Assembly: GCA_937961295.1 (NCBI GenBank)
Contig: CALGOK010000014.1
Location: 1 to 64,000, forward strand
DNA from: an uncultured Gemmatimonadota bacterium
GTDB taxonomy: Bacteria > Gemmatimonadota > Gemmatimonadetes > Gemmatimonadales > GWC2-71-9
Reading direction: 5' to 3'
DNA: 64,000 bases
The translations under genes and the position numbers were made by a program. Under the pieces are notes generated by a model. That model worked only from the letters and a program-made list of their open reading frames with translations, did no database searches and had not been told where the DNA came from. Below are positions 25,602-34,546 of this stretch, piece after piece. Numbering within the stretch: the stretch's first letter is position 1; each line of letters begins with the position of its first letter.

Positions 25602-25674
25602 CGGCCCCTCCCGTCGGTTGGCGGCCCCGCCGATCGAAAGGTACCTTCGCCAGATCCCCACCACGGACCTGCCG

Positions 25675-26946
25675 ATGCCCACCGCCAGTCGCCGCGCCGC
25701 GCTGTTAGTCGCCGCCTTGTCGCTGTTCGCTGTTCGCTTCTCTCTGCACGCGCAGGACCAACCCACCGCGGTGACCGCCGACCGCCTCCTCGATGTCCGC
25801 AGCGGCCGGATGCAGTTGCCTGGCCTGGTGGTGATGCACCAGGGCCGTATCACCCAGGTGGGCGGCACCGTTCCCGCCGGCGCCACGCGCATCGACCTCG
25901 GCGACGCCACGCTGCTCCCCGGCTTCATCGACGCCCACGTCCACCTCACCGGCGAACTCGGCCCCGGTTTCGACCTCGCCCCGGTGCGGCAGACCGCCGT
26001 CGACGGCGCCATCAATGCCGTGGCCTACGCCTACAAGACGCTCGAGGCCGGCTTCACCACCGTCCGCAATGTCGGCAGCGGCGGCTTCGTGGACGTGGCA
26101 CTGATGCGCGCCATCGACCGCGGCACGGTGCTCGGCCCCCGCATCGTCCCCGCCGGCCACGCCCTCGGCATCACCGGCGGTCACTGCGACGTGACCGGCT
26201 TCGCACCGGGCATCCGCGTGCAGGATGAGCACGAGGGGATCGCCGACGGCCCCGATGCCTTCACCCGCGCGGTTCGCGAGCAGCTCAAGTACGGCGCCAA
26301 GGTGATCAAGATCTGCGCGACCGCCGGCGTGCTGTCGTTCGAGGAATCGGTGGGCGCGCAGCAGATGAGCGACGCCGAGCTGCGCGCCGTGGTCGAGGAG
26401 GCCGCGCGACATGGTGTGAAGGTGGCGGCGCACGCCCACGGCACGGTGGGGATCAAGGCGGCGGTGCGCGCCGGCGTGGCGTCGATCGAGCACGGCTAGA
26501 TCCTCGATGACGAGGCGATCGCGCTGATGAAGCAGCACGGCACCTACCTGGTGCCCACCCGCGCACTCGCCGGGCTGATCCCGATGGACGCGCTGCCGCC
26601 GCTGCTCCGCAGCAAGGCCGAGAACGTGCTGCCGATGGCCGACGCATCGTTCCGCAAGGCCGTCGCCGCTGGCGTGAAGATCGCGCTCGGCACCGACGCG
26701 GCGGTGATGCCCCACGGCATGAACGCGCGCGAGTTCGCGGTGATGGTCGATGCCGGGATGTCGCCGCTCGGCGCACTCCAGGCCGGCACCATCAACGGCG
26801 CCGACCTGCTGGGCACGGCCGATCGCGGCGAACTCGCGGTAGGCCGGCTCGCCGACATCGTCGCAGTGCCGGGGAATCCGCTCGAGGACATCACCGCGAC
26901 CGAACGGCCGGTGCTGGTGGTCAAGGGGGGACAGCGGGTCCGCTGA
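25675..26946 (+). pseudogene. Exported amidohydrolase split by an in-frame amber codon
   Basis: Metal-dependent amidohydrolase (imidazolonepropionase/prolidase-like). ATG 25675 gives a signal peptide (SRRAALLVAALSLFAVRFSLHAQ). Metal ligands are visible in GFIDAHVHLTG, then Lys in KVIKICATAG, His in AAHAHG, His in SIEHG, and after the break Asp in ALGTDAAV. TAG at 26497-26499 replaces one codon between SIEHG and ILDDEAI; the same frame continues intact to TGA 26946, for 423 aa in all. No other damage is seen, so this is either a very recent nonsense mutation or a base-call error. The C-terminal metal ligand lies past the stop, so a truncated product would be inactive. Confidence 0.8.
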
Positions 26947-27031
26947 AGCGCGACAGCGCGAGGCATGCCCCGAGCGTAGCGAGGGGGGCGAGGGGCGAAG
27001 CGCGAGAGACACCGGAGCCTTCACAAGCATC

Positions 27032-27049
27032 GCCGACCCATGGGTCGGC
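27032..27049. repeat. R2 palindrome (CCCATGGG core)
   Basis: GCCGACCCATGGGTCGGC followed by CCTAC, identical over this length to the copies at 3739 and 27685. Upstream at 26947-27012 lies a half copy of the GGGGCGA word repeat. Confidence 0.85.
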
Positions 27050-27073
27050 CCTACGCGCGCGGTGAGGCGTCGT

Positions 27074-27166
27074 CAGCGGTGGGCCACGGAGCGGATGCTT
27101 CGGCCCTTCGCGCTATCGGGAGTGCCGACACGCACGGCCGGCCAGGAGCGCAGTGGCCCACCGCTG
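27074..27166. repeat. 93-bp element, copy 1 (family R3)
   Basis: Bounded by 14-bp inverted ends CAGCGGTGGGCCAC and GTGGCCCACCGCTG. The interior (GGATGCTTCGGCCC ... CGCACGGCCGGCC) also has pairing potential. Copies 27755-27847 and 30042-30134 have exactly the same length; copy 2 differs at very few positions and copy 3 at about nine. Confidence 0.9.
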
Positions 27167-27207
27167 GCGCGTTCCAGAGTTTCGTTCGGCCGAGCCATGG
27201 GTAGGCC

Positions 27208-27639
27208 CTACACGTCGAGCCGCTGGTCGTACGGCACGCGCTCGCCGTGCTCCAGGTAGCGGCGCAGTACCCGCAGGTACATCGCCCAGCAATTGCAGGA
27301 CACACGGTAGTGCTCGTTGGCCTCGGGCCAGCCGAGGTGATGGAACCGCAGCCACGTGCCATCGCCGCGCGGCGCGAGGTGCACCCCCACCCGGGTGCCG
27401 ACCCAGTCGGCGTCGGCACCGGTGAACTCCAGCTCGAATTCATTGGGCGGTTCGCAGCGCGTCACCCGCGCGCGCCAGTCGTAGCCCGGCCCGAATCCCA
27501 GCCGATACTCAGCACCCGGCTCGTCTATTCCCGCACTCTCGAGCGTCCACCACTCGTCGAGTCCCTCGGGGGTGGAGACCGCGGCGAACACCGCCGCGGG
27601 CGGCGCATTGATTGGCAGGTCGAGCAGGATATCGGGCAT
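27208..27639 (-). CDS. SRPBCC / AHSA1-type small ligand-binding protein
   Basis: 143 aa, typical length for the Bet v1-like SRPBCC fold. The pattern INAPPAAVFAAVSTPEGLDEWW at the N-terminus, then DWRARVTRCEPPNEFELEF, WLRFHHLGWPEANEHYRVSCNCWAMYLRVLRRYLEHG, is characteristic of the AHSA1 branch (ATPase activator / polyketide-cyclase-like). Such proteins bind hydrophobic ligands or act as cofactors for partner enzymes. The stop codon (27208-27210) lies inside a degenerate R2 palindrome (27188-27211), so repeat insertion may have set the gene's end. No operon partner. Confidence 0.85.
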   Translation of the reverse strand: MPDILLDLPINAPPAAVFAAVSTPEGLDEWWTLESAGIDEPGAEYRLGFGPGYDWRARVTRCEPPNEFELEFTGADADWVGTRVGVHLAPRGDGTWLRFHHLGWPEANEHYRVSCNCWAMYLRVLRRYLEHGERVPYDQRLDV

Positions 27640-27684
27640 GAACAGTCCTCGCTGCGCGTGGACGGCATCGCGACCAGACTGATC

Positions 27685-27737
27685 GGCCGACCCATGGGTC
27701 GGCCCTACGCCGCCATCGCGCGCCGCCAGCGGCGCGC
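27685..27737. repeat. R2 palindrome followed by R1 palindrome
   Basis: R2 copy at 27685-27704 (plus CTAC to 27708) and R1 copy at 27718-27737 (GCGCGCCGC arms, CA loop, ATC before and CCGC after) lie 13 bp apart, 17 bp before an R3 element. The 27640-27896 gap consists almost entirely of these repeats. Confidence 0.85.
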
Positions 27738-27754
27738 CCGCACCGGACTGGTGT

Positions 27755-27847
27755 CAGCGGTGGGCCACGACGCGGATGCTTCGGCCCTTCGCGCTATCGG
27801 GAGTGCCGACACGCACGGCCGGCCAGGAGCGCAGTGGCCCACCGCTG
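27755..27847. repeat. 93-bp element, copy 2 (family R3)
   Basis: Nearly identical to 27074-27166 with the same inverted ends. Together copies 1 and 2 bracket the SRPBCC gene. Confidence 0.9.
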
Positions 27848-27896
27848 ACGACATCGAGACTCGGGGACGGCCCGCGCACGCAACTGCAGCATCCGC

Positions 27897-28901
27897 TCAG
27901 ATCGCGGTCGCCTCCAGGTCGATGAGGACCGAGCCAAGCGAGACGCGCACCACGTTTCGGCCCGGCGACGGACCCATGAACCAGCAGCACACCGAGGCGC
28001 GGCCGTCGACCACCTCGTAGCGGTTCTCGGGCCGGAGGAATCCTCCGCCTTCAATGACCTGCGCGTCCAGCACCTGTGTCCCAGCCAGCAGGTTGCCGAA
28101 GTTGTCACGGAACTCGAGCAGGAACGCTGTCTGGAGGAATCCCCGCGGCTTGAGCACCTGGCCCGCGCCAGCGAGGATGCGGACTTGTGATGCGGGTCCC
28201 GGAACCACCCGGACGTCCCAGCCCACCTCCGTCGGCGAGACGCCGCCTTGCGAAGTGCGCGCGGTCACCCGGTGCAGCCCGGGCAACGTGCCGAAGCGGA
28301 CATGGGTGGCCCGCGCGTATCCGTCGCGGTCGGTCATCGACTCCGCGGTGATCACCGCGCCGCCGGCGTCGCCCTCCCATGCCACCGGCACGCCGGCGAC
28401 CGGGTAGCCGTCGAACGTGGTGGCTTCCGCCACGAATGCACGGGGTGACACCACCCCGACCGTTCCGCCCGCGAGTCCCGCCGGATCGATGACCGGCAGC
28501 ATCCGCTCGGCGATCGGCACGATCGCGGTCGCCCGCAGCGTCACGCTCGCCTCGTTACCGCCGACGATCGTGGCCACGAGCTCGTTCACTCCTGCACCGG
28601 GTCCGAGCTCCCAGCGGTGGATGCTGGCGATGCCGTCAGCCCCCGTGACCGCCTGTCCACCACCGGCCCCGCCGCCGGCACCGACCGCGAACACCACGCG
28701 GACACCTTGCACCGGGTAGCCGCTCTTGGTGACCCGAACCGCCGGCGCGACGGCGACCGCCTGACCGGTGTAGGCACTCTGTCCGTCCCCGGCAGCGGCG
28801 GCGATCGCCAGCGGGATCGGCTCGGGTTCGGGCAGCACGTCGGCGCCACCGCACCCGACGACTGTGAAAGCACACAGGAAAGCCACCAGGGGTCGTGACA
28901 T
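27897..28901 (-). CDS. Ig-like domain lipoprotein (tandem paralogue 2)
   Basis: 334 aa, lipoprotein signal MSRPLVAFLCAFTVVGC with Cys17. Three repeats of a bacterial Ig-like (Big_1/invasin-type) domain of about 95-100 residues, each with the pattern QxxxxGQAVAVAPAVRVTxxGYPVQGVRVVFAVGxGGG, TGADGIASIHRWELGPGAG. Such domains serve as surface or periplasmic stalks or adhesins. A pair of cysteines (SVCCWF) occurs near the C-terminus. ATG 28901 has GGAGG just upstream. It lies 94 nt downstream of a paralogue with the same architecture. Confidence 0.82.
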   Translation of the reverse strand: MSRPLVAFLCAFTVVGCGGADVLPEPEPIPLAIAAAAGDGQSAYTGQAVAVAPAVRVTKSGYPVQGVRVVFAVGAGGGAGGGQAVTGADGIASIHRWELGPGAGVNELVATIVGGNEASVTLRATAIVPIAERMLPVIDPAGLAGGTVGVVSPRAFVAEATTFDGYPVAGVPVAWEGDAGGAVITAESMTDRDGYARATHVRFGTLPGLHRVTARTSQGGVSPTEVGWDVRVVPGPASQVRILAGAGQVLKPRGFLQTAFLLEFRDNFGNLLAGTQVLDAQVIEGGGFLRPENRYEVVDGRASVCCWFMGPSPGRNVVRVSLGSVLIDLEATAI

Positions 28902-28995
28902 GTGTCCTCCGATGCAAGAGAGCGACGGGCGACGTGGGTGCTGCCCCTACATCGACTCCGTCGCTCCGTCCTCCGTCGTTCCGTCCTCCGGCCTG

Positions 28996-29976
28996 TTACG
29001 TCCCCGTCGCCGTGAACGTGACCGTCACGCCCTCGACCGTCACCTGCAGCGCGTTGTGTCCGGGGCCGAGGATCCAGCCGGTGACGGTGGCAACACCATC
29101 GCCGTTGCTGGTCACCTGCGGATTGACCACGCTGCCGCTGCCGCTGGTGATCATGAAGGTCACCGGCCGGTTGGGCGCCACGTTGCCGTAGGCATCGCTC
29201 AGCCGCACCGAGGGCGGGGTGCTCACGGCGCTTCCAGCCGGTGCACTCTGGCCGTTGCCGCCGAGCCGCGCGAGGGCGGTCACCGCACCGGCCTCGCCGG
29301 TGGCGCGGAACACCACCGGTGCGCAGCGCCCGTCGCACTGCACCGTGGCGATCAGCGTGTTCTCGCCGGCGGTGGTGCCGAGCACCCACTTGAGCACGCC
29401 GGCGGTGCCGTCGCGATCGGTGACGGCGTCGCCGTAGCGCATCCCGCCGCCGCCAGTGCCGATCCGCCATTCCACCGCCACGCCCGGGATCGGACGCCCC
29501 GCCCCATCGGTGACCCGCAGCACCGGCCGGACGGTCACCGGCAGCCCCACCGTACCGGTGATGGCGGCACCCTGCACCGGTGCCACGGCCACCGGATTGG
29601 ATGTGGTGGAGAGCGCGGTGAAGTAGATCGGCGAACCGACCGCGTCGGTGACCGATGCCTCGACCGCCTGCGCGCCCGCCGGGCCGAGGGTCCATCCCTC
29701 GACGCGGGCGATGCCGTCGGGACCGGTCACCGCGGTGGCGCCCTGCAGCGAGCCGCCGCCGGCGCTGACCCGGAAGTGCACGGTGACCCCGGCCACCGGC
29801 GCACCGCGCCGGGTCACCAGCACCGCCGGAGCCTGGGCCACGTTGGTCCCGGCGATCGCCTCCTGCGCAGTGCCGGCGTGGATGGCGAGGACCAGGTCGG
29901 TGTCGGGGGTGCTGGGCGCGTAGCCCTGGCAGGCCGCGAGGACCACCGCGGCGAGGACGGGAATGCGATATCGCAT
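28996..29976 (-). CDS. Ig-like domain lipoprotein (tandem paralogue 1)
   Basis: 326 aa, signal MRYRIPVLAAVVLAAC with Cys16. Same three-domain layout as 27897-28901 (ITVRRGAPVAGVTVHFRVSAGGGSL-type strands, TGPDGIARVEGWTLGPAG, LGTTAGENTLIATV). Domain 3 contains two cysteines (QCDGRCAP) that may pair. GGAG lies 7 nt before ATG 29976. The two genes look like an old tandem duplication. Function is likely structural; the partner is unknown. Confidence 0.82.
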   Translation of the reverse strand: MRYRIPVLAAVVLAACQGYAPSTPDTDLVLAIHAGTAQEAIAGTNVAQAPAVLVTRRGAPVAGVTVHFRVSAGGGSLQGATAVTGPDGIARVEGWTLGPAGAQAVEASVTDAVGSPIYFTALSTTSNPVAVAPVQGAAITGTVGLPVTVRPVLRVTDGAGRPIPGVAVEWRIGTGGGGMRYGDAVTDRDGTAGVLKWVLGTTAGENTLIATVQCDGRCAPVVFRATGEAGAVTALARLGGNGQSAPAGSAVSTPPSVRLSDAYGNVAPNRPVTFMITSGSGSVVNPQVTSNGDGVATVTGWILGPGHNALQVTVEGVTVTFTATGT

Positions 29977-30041
29977 GACCAGTCTCCGGGGGATGATCCC
30001 TAGACGTTACCGCCGGAGGAAGCGGGTCGCCAGTAGTCCGC

Positions 30042-30134
30042 CACCGGTGGGCCACGGAGCGGATGCCCCGGCCCCTCGCCCCATCGGGAGCGCCGACACG
30101 CACGGCCGGCCAGGAGCGCAGTGGCCCACCGCTG
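30042..30134. repeat. 93-bp element, copy 3 (family R3)
   Basis: Same length and ends as the copies at 27074 and 27755, with several substitutions in the middle. It sits 6 bp after the hslU stop codon, where its stem could act as the operon's terminator. Confidence 0.88.
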
Positions 30135-30140
30135 GCGAGA

Positions 30141-31553
30141 CTACAGGATGTACCGCCTCAGGTCGTCGTCCTTGATCACGTCGGCAAGCTTCTCGCGCAC
30201 GTCCTTCGCCTCGATCCGCAGCGTGCCGGTGCGGCCGTCGGGAAGGTCGAAGAGCAGCTCCTCCATCAGCGCCGCCATCACCGTGTGCAGCCGGCGCGCG
30301 CCGATGTTCTCCATCCGGTCGTTCGCCTGCCACGCCGTGCGCGCCAGCTCGGCAATGGCGTCCTCGGTGAACTCGAGCTGCACCTTCTCCGCCCCGACCA
30401 GCGCGGTGTACTGTTTGGTGAGCGCGTTCTCGGGCTCGGTGAGGATCCGCACGAAGTCGGCCTCGGTGAGCGGCTCCAGCTCCACCCGGATCGGGAACCG
30501 TCCCTGCAGCTCGGGAATCAGGTCGCTCGGCTTGCTCACGTGGAACGCGCCGGCGGCGACGAACAGGATGTGGTCGGTGCGGACGTAACCGTAGCGGGTC
30601 TGCACCGTGGCGCCCTCGACGATCGGCAGCATGTCGCGCTGCACCCCCTCGCGCGACACGTCGGGCCCGGTGGTGCTCCGCTCGCCGGCGATCTTGTCGA
30701 TCTCGTCGAGGAACACGATGCCGTGGTTCTCGACCCGGTCGAGCGCCTCGTTGACCACGTCGTCCATGTCCACCAGGCGGCGCAGCTCGTCGTCCTCGAG
30801 GATCCGCCGCGCCTCGGGGACCTTCACCAGCCGGCGCTTGGACTTCTTGGGCAGGTTGTCGCGCAGCCAGTCGGAGAACGAGAACTCTGGGCCCTCCATT
30901 CCCTCCGGCGGCCGGAACGCGTCGGGATCGGGATAGTTGAGCGGGGCCACCTCGATCTCCACTTCCTTGTCGTCGAGCGCGCCGTCGAGCAGCTGCTTGC
31001 GCAGCTTCTCGCGCGAGCGCTCGCGCCGCTTGGCCATCTCCGGATCGCTCGGCGGCACCGGCTGTCCCTCGCCGTCGACATCCACCGGCGGCAGCAGCAG
31101 GTCGAGCAGCGTCTCGATGGCGCGCTGCTCCGCCTGCGGCCAGACCTCGTCCTCGCGCTCGCTGCGCACCAGCGAGATGCCGGCGTCGACCAGGTCGCGC
31201 ACCAGCGACTCGACGTCGCGGCCCACGTAGCCCCCCTCGGTGAACTTCGACGCCTCGATCTTGATGAACGGCGCGCCGGCGAGCCGTGCGAGGCGGCGGG
31301 CGATCTCGGTCTTCCCCACCCCGGTGGGGCCGATCAGGATGATGTTGCTCGGCGTGATCTCGTCGCGGATCGCCTCGGGCGCCTGCCCCCGCCGCCAGCG
31401 GTTGCGGATGGCGATGGCGATCGCCTTCTTGGCCGCCGCCTGCCCCACGATGTAGCGGTCGAGCTCCGCCACGATCTGGCGCGGCGGCAGCTCCTCGAGC
31501 CAGGGCTGGGGAGGCGGCGGGGTGGAGGGCGATCGAGAGGACGGCTGGGTCAT
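30141..31553 (-). CDS. hslU: ATP-dependent protease ATPase subunit HslU
   Basis: 470 aa AAA+ unfoldase of the HslUV (ClpYQ) protease. Features: ELDRYIVGQAAAKKAIAIAIRNRWRR at the N-terminus, Walker A GPTGVGKTEIARRLA, pore loop GYVGRDVES, the intermediate (I) domain with charged EMAKRRERSREKLR, Walker B GIVFLDEIDKI, and the invariant C-terminal tail DDLRRYIL that docks into HslV. A proline-rich 15-residue N-terminal extension is the only oddity. ATG 31553 was chosen because the frame upstream lies in a repeat. It is downstream of hslV, separated by a word-repeat hairpin. Confidence 0.96.
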   Translation of the reverse strand: MTQPSSRSPSTPPPPQPWLEELPPRQIVAELDRYIVGQAAAKKAIAIAIRNRWRRGQAPEAIRDEITPSNIILIGPTGVGKTEIARRLARLAGAPFIKIEASKFTEGGYVGRDVESLVRDLVDAGISLVRSEREDEVWPQAEQRAIETLLDLLLPPVDVDGEGQPVPPSDPEMAKRRERSREKLRKQLLDGALDDKEVEIEVAPLNYPDPDAFRPPEGMEGPEFSFSDWLRDNLPKKSKRRLVKVPEARRILEDDELRRLVDMDDVVNEALDRVENHGIVFLDEIDKIAGERSTTGPDVSREGVQRDMLPIVEGATVQTRYGYVRTDHILFVAAGAFHVSKPSDLIPELQGRFPIRVELEPLTEADFVRILTEPENALTKQYTALVGAEKVQLEFTEDAIAELARTAWQANDRMENIGARRLHTVMAALMEELLFDLPDGRTGTLRIEAKDVREKLADVIKDDDLRRYIL

Positions 31554-31569
31554 GGCGCAAAGATACAGG

Positions 31570-31644
31570 CGACAGGCGAGGGGCGAAGGGCGAGGGGCGA
31601 GAGGCACCCGCCACCCCTCGCCCATCGCCTCTCGCAATGTCGCC
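31570..31644. repeat. Word hairpin (GGGGCGA type) between hslV and hslU
   Basis: GCGACAGGCGAGGGGCGAAG... on the left and the complement ending TGTCGC on the right. It lies within the hslV-hslU gap, so it must be read through or must attenuate hslU relative to hslV. Confidence 0.7.
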
Positions 31645-31646
31645 GC

Positions 31647-32183
31647 TTAGAGCTCCAGCACGGTGAGGTTGCTGTTGGTGTACACGCAGATCTCCGCGGC
31701 GATCTGCATGCTCCGCTCGACCACCTGCCGAGCGGTGAGGCGCTCGTCGGCGATCAGGGCGCGCGCGGCGGCGAGGGCGAAGTCGCCGCCGCTTCCCACC
31801 GCGAGGATCCCGTCGTCCGGCTCGATCAGCTCGCCGTTCCCGGAGAGGAGGAAGGTGTGCTCCTGGTCGGCCACGATCAGCACCGCCTCGAGCCGGCGGA
31901 GGAAGCGGTCGCTGCGCCAGTCGGTGGCGTCCTCGGTGGCCGCGCGGGTGAGGTTGCCGGGATAGCGGTCGAGCTTCTCCTCGAATCGCTCGAAGAGGTT
32001 GAGCGCGTCGGCCACCGACCCGGCGAAGCCGGCGAGGATCCGGCCGCCCTTGAGGGCGCGGACCTTGGAGGCCTTCGCCTTGACCACCGTGTCGCCGATC
32101 GAGACCTGGCCGTCGCCGGCCATCGCCACGCGACCATCCTTGCGCACGGCTAGAATTGTGGTGCCATGATAGGGGATCGACAT
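31647..32183 (-). CDS. hslV: ATP-dependent protease peptidase subunit HslV
   Basis: 178 aa threonine protease. ATG 32183 yields a short propeptide MSIPYHG preceding the catalytic Thr-Thr ([10 protein letters not shown]), as in other HslV proteins with 4-7-residue propeptides. Further landmarks: [44 protein letters not shown] and the final [14 protein letters not shown]. It assembles as a double hexamer capped by HslU. The first 18 nt overlap the start of the opposite-strand glycosyltransferase gene, so promoter elements of each lie inside the other's coding region. Confidence 0.95.
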   Translation of the reverse strand: MSIPYHGTTILAVRKDGRVAMAGDGQVSIGDTVVKAKASKVRALKGGRILAGFAGSVADALNLFERFEEKLDRYPGNLTRAATEDATDWRSDRFLRRLEAVLIVADQEHTFLLSGNGELIEPDDGILAVGSGGDFALAAARALIADERLTARQVVERSMQIAAEICVYTNSNLTVLEL

Positions 32184-33542
32184 CGCCGCTGGCTCTCCGG
32201 AGCGTTGGGTCTGGTGATCGCGGCGGCGGTGGTCGCGCGCGCCGCGACCCTGCTCGCCATCGATCCGTGGTTCGACGAACTCTACTCCCTCTATGCCGCC
32301 TCGGGCCAACCCGGCGACGCCTGGGCCGCCGCGGTGGCCGACCGGGTCCACCCCCCGGGATTCTACTACCTGCTCTGGGGCTGGCTGCAGCTGGCCGATC
32401 CCACCCCGCTGGGCCTCCGGCTCCTCCCCTTCGCCGGCTGGCTCGCCACGCTGGCGGCGCTGGGCTGGATGGGCCGCCAGTTCGCGCTCGACCGCACCCG
32501 GATCCTCGCCCTCGTGGCCCTCGGCGCCGTCAACCCGGTGCTCTTCGAGCTGGGCGGCTTCGTGCGCGGTTACTCGGTGCTGGTGGCTGTGGTGGCGATC
32601 GCGATCGGCGCCGCGGTGCAACCGCCCCGCGGACGCGCACCGTGGCTGCTCCTCGCTGCGCTGGTCGCCGCCACCTGGCTCCACTACTTCGCCTGGCCGG
32701 TGGTGGGCGCCATCGCACTCGGACTCGCGTGGCAGCGCCGCTGGCGCGACGCGGTGCTCAGTGCAACGGTCCCCGCGCTCGCGTTCCTGCCGTGGGTGAT
32801 CGCGATGGCCACCAGCGACGCACAGGTCGCCGCGGTGGGGCAGTCGCTCAACTTCGTCGGCGCGCCGGGGGTGGTGCCGCTGATCGCCGCACCGGGCGCC
32901 CTGCTCACCGCGCCCGGCGCGTGGCTCACCATCGAGACCGGCGCGATGGCACTGATCACGTCGCTCATCCTGGTCGACGCGTTCGTCGAGTGGCGCGACC
33001 GCACCACCCGAGTGCTGGTGCTGCTCACCGCGCTGCTGCCGATCGCCGCGGCGTTTGCGGTCTCGCAGTTCACCGCCGTGGGCGCGTGGGGGATGCGCTA
33101 CTTCGCGGTGTCGATCCCGGCGCTGCTGCTGCTGCTGGTCAACTACAACCGGATCAGGCCCCGGCTCCGCACCGTGGCGATCGTCCTGATCGGTGCCGCC
33201 GGCGTCGTCGGCATCCTCGGCACCCGCACCCGGCACACGCCGTGGCGGGAGGTCCACGCCGCGATCACCGCCGGCGGCACCACCATCGCCCACGCCAACG
33301 AGGGGTTCGTGCTGCTGCCGCTGCGCTACCAGGCGGTGATCGCCGGCTCGGGGCTCGAGGTGCGCGAGGTCCCCGGCATCCCCGCCCCCGACGCCGCACC
33401 GGGATGGCTGGTGCTCCGCCCCGCGCTGCTGCCCGAGAGCTACCAGCCGACCGACGCGCTTCGCGCGATGGGCCGCACGGTGAGCGATTCGTTCGCGATG
33501 GGAGAGGGATGGCTGGAGGTGCGGGGGTGGAAGTTCGAGTGA
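32166..33542 (+). CDS. GT-C (ArnT/PMT-like) membrane glycosyltransferase
   Basis: 458 aa polytopic protein with about ten hydrophobic helices. The loop [11 protein letters not shown] after the first helix and [15 protein letters not shown] match the conserved Asp-Glu and HPP motifs of family 39/83 lipid-linked sugar transferases. A periplasmic C-terminal part (330-458) is soluble. ATG 32166 overlaps the hslV start head to head; GTG 32214 would avoid the overlap but cuts into the first helix. It interrupts an otherwise co-directional topA-trmFO-xerC-hslVU cluster and ends at a 22-bp inverted repeat, suggesting a later arrival. The acceptor is unknown. Confidence 0.8.
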   Translation: MIGDRHRRWLSGALGLVIAAAVVARAATLLAIDPWFDELYSLYAASGQPGDAWAAAVADRVHPPGFYYLLWGWLQLADPTPLGLRLLPFAGWLATLAALGWMGRQFALDRTRILALVALGAVNPVLFELGGFVRGYSVLVAVVAIAIGAAVQPPRGRAPWLLLAALVAATWLHYFAWPVVGAIALGLAWQRRWRDAVLSATVPALAFLPWVIAMATSDAQVAAVGQSLNFVGAPGVVPLIAAPGALLTAPGAWLTIETGAMALITSLILVDAFVEWRDRTTRVLVLLTALLPIAAAFAVSQFTAVGAWGMRYFAVSIPALLLLLVNYNRIRPRLRTVAIVLIGAAGVVGILGTRTRHTPWREVHAAITAGGTTIAHANEGFVLLPLRYQAVIAGSGLEVREVPGIPAPDAAPGWLVLRPALLPESYQPTDALRAMGRTVSDSFAMGEGWLEVRGWKFE

Positions 33543-33545
33543 TGG

Positions 33546-33611
33546 CCAGCCGCGGCCGTCAGGCCGCTGTGATATTGACCGCCCTCTCCGCGGCCTGACG
33601 GCCGCGGCTGG
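33546..33611. terminator. 22-bp perfect inverted repeat between convergent genes
   Basis: Arms 33546-33567 and 33590-33611 are exact complements (CCAGCCGCGGCCGTCAGGCCGC), 22-nt loop. It starts 4 nt after the glycosyltransferase stop and ends 6 nt before the xerC stop, followed by a short T-rich TTCTTCTATTT on the plus strand. It probably acts as a bidirectional terminator. Confidence 0.8.
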
Positions 33612-33616
33612 TTCTT

Positions 33617-34546
33617 CTATTTCGCCCTCGGATGCGCCTTCCGGTACACTTCCTTGAGCCGCTCCACCGACGTGTGCGTGTACACCTGCGTGGTCGACAG
33701 CGAGGCGTGCCCCAGCAGCTCCTGCACCGCGCGCAGGTCGGCGCCGGCGTCGAGCAGGTGGGTGGCGAAGGTGTGGCGCATCGAGTGGGTGCGCATGGTG
33801 TCGGCGCCGATCGCGTCATACAGCCGGTGCATCCGGCGCTGGATGGTGACCGGCGCCAGCCGCTTGCCGGTGCGGCCGATGAACACCGCCTCGCGGTCCT
33901 TCGTCGCACGCTTGGCGTACTCCGCGCGGAGTGAGAGCCAACGCCTGAGCGCCAGCGTGGCGCGCGTCCCCACCGGAACGATCCGCTCCTTGCGCCCCTT
34001 CCCCACCACCTTGACCTGGTCGCTCAGCAGGTCGAGTCGCGGCAGGTCGAGCTCGCGCAGCTCCGAGAGCCGCAGCCCCGACGAGTAGAACAGCTCCAGC
34101 ATCGCCAGGTCGCGCACCGCCTCGGGATCGTCCTCCGCCGCCAGCTCCTCCGCGTGCGCAAACAGCCGATCGACCTGCTCGGCGAGCAGGTAGGTGGGGA
34201 GCCGCTTCTCGAGCTTCGGCATCTTGGCAGCGCGCACCGCCACGGTGTCGATGTCGTGGTGCACGTGCAGCCAGCGATAGAACGAGCGGATGGCAGAGAG
34301 GGTGCGCGCGGCACTCCGGCGCGCGAGGCCGCGGCGCTCGAGCTCGCCCAGGAAGGCGCGGATCGCGAGGCGATCGACCTCGGCAAACTGCCAGGTGCGG
34401 CCGCCGTGGCGGCGGTCGAGGAAGTCGGTGAATGCCGCGAGATCGCGGCGGTACGCGGCGATGGTGTGGGGCGACTGGTCGCGCCCCTTCTCGAGGTGGA
34501 CGAGGAAGTCGCGAACCAGCGGCGGGACTACAGCGTCGCCAGCCAT
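33617..34546 (-). CDS. xerC: Tyrosine recombinase XerC
   Basis: 309 aa, the usual Xer length. N-terminal SAM-like core-binding domain (residues 8-95) and catalytic domain with Arg159 (SGLRLSEL), Lys183 (VGKGRKER), His254 and Arg257 ([12 protein letters not shown]), His280 ([10 protein letters not shown]) and nucleophile Tyr289. XerC/D resolve chromosome dimers at dif during division. Placement after topA and trmFO and ahead of hslV is the order known from Bacillus (topA-gid-codV-clpQ-clpY), supporting XerC rather than an integron or phage integrase. ATG 34546 overlaps the trmFO stop by 19 nt. Confidence 0.92.
   Translation of the reverse strand: MAGDAVVPPLVRDFLVHLEKGRDQSPHTIAAYRRDLAAFTDFLDRRHGGRTWQFAEVDRLAIRAFLGELERRGLARRSAARTLSAIRSFYRWLHVHHDIDTVAVRAAKMPKLEKRLPTYLLAEQVDRLFAHAEELAAEDDPEAVRDLAMLELFYSSGLRLSELRELDLPRLDLLSDQVKVVGKGRKERIVPVGTRATLALRRWLSLRAEYAKRATKDREAVFIGRTGKRLAPVTIQRRMHRLYDAIGADTMRTHSMRHTFATHLLDAGADLRAVQELLGHASLSTTQVYTHTSVERLKEVYRKAHPRAK

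Noticed and set aside
28586..30103. Long open frame of about 505 codons on the minus strand overlapping both Ig lipoproteins
   Set aside because: Arg/Gly/Pro-rich composition typical of an alternative frame in GC-rich DNA; the overlapping frames have signal peptides and clear domain repeats.
30063..32153. Plus-strand frame of about 696 codons opposite hslU and hslV
   Set aside because: Antisense shadow; low-complexity His/Arg/Leu composition, no domain, and covers two highly conserved genes.
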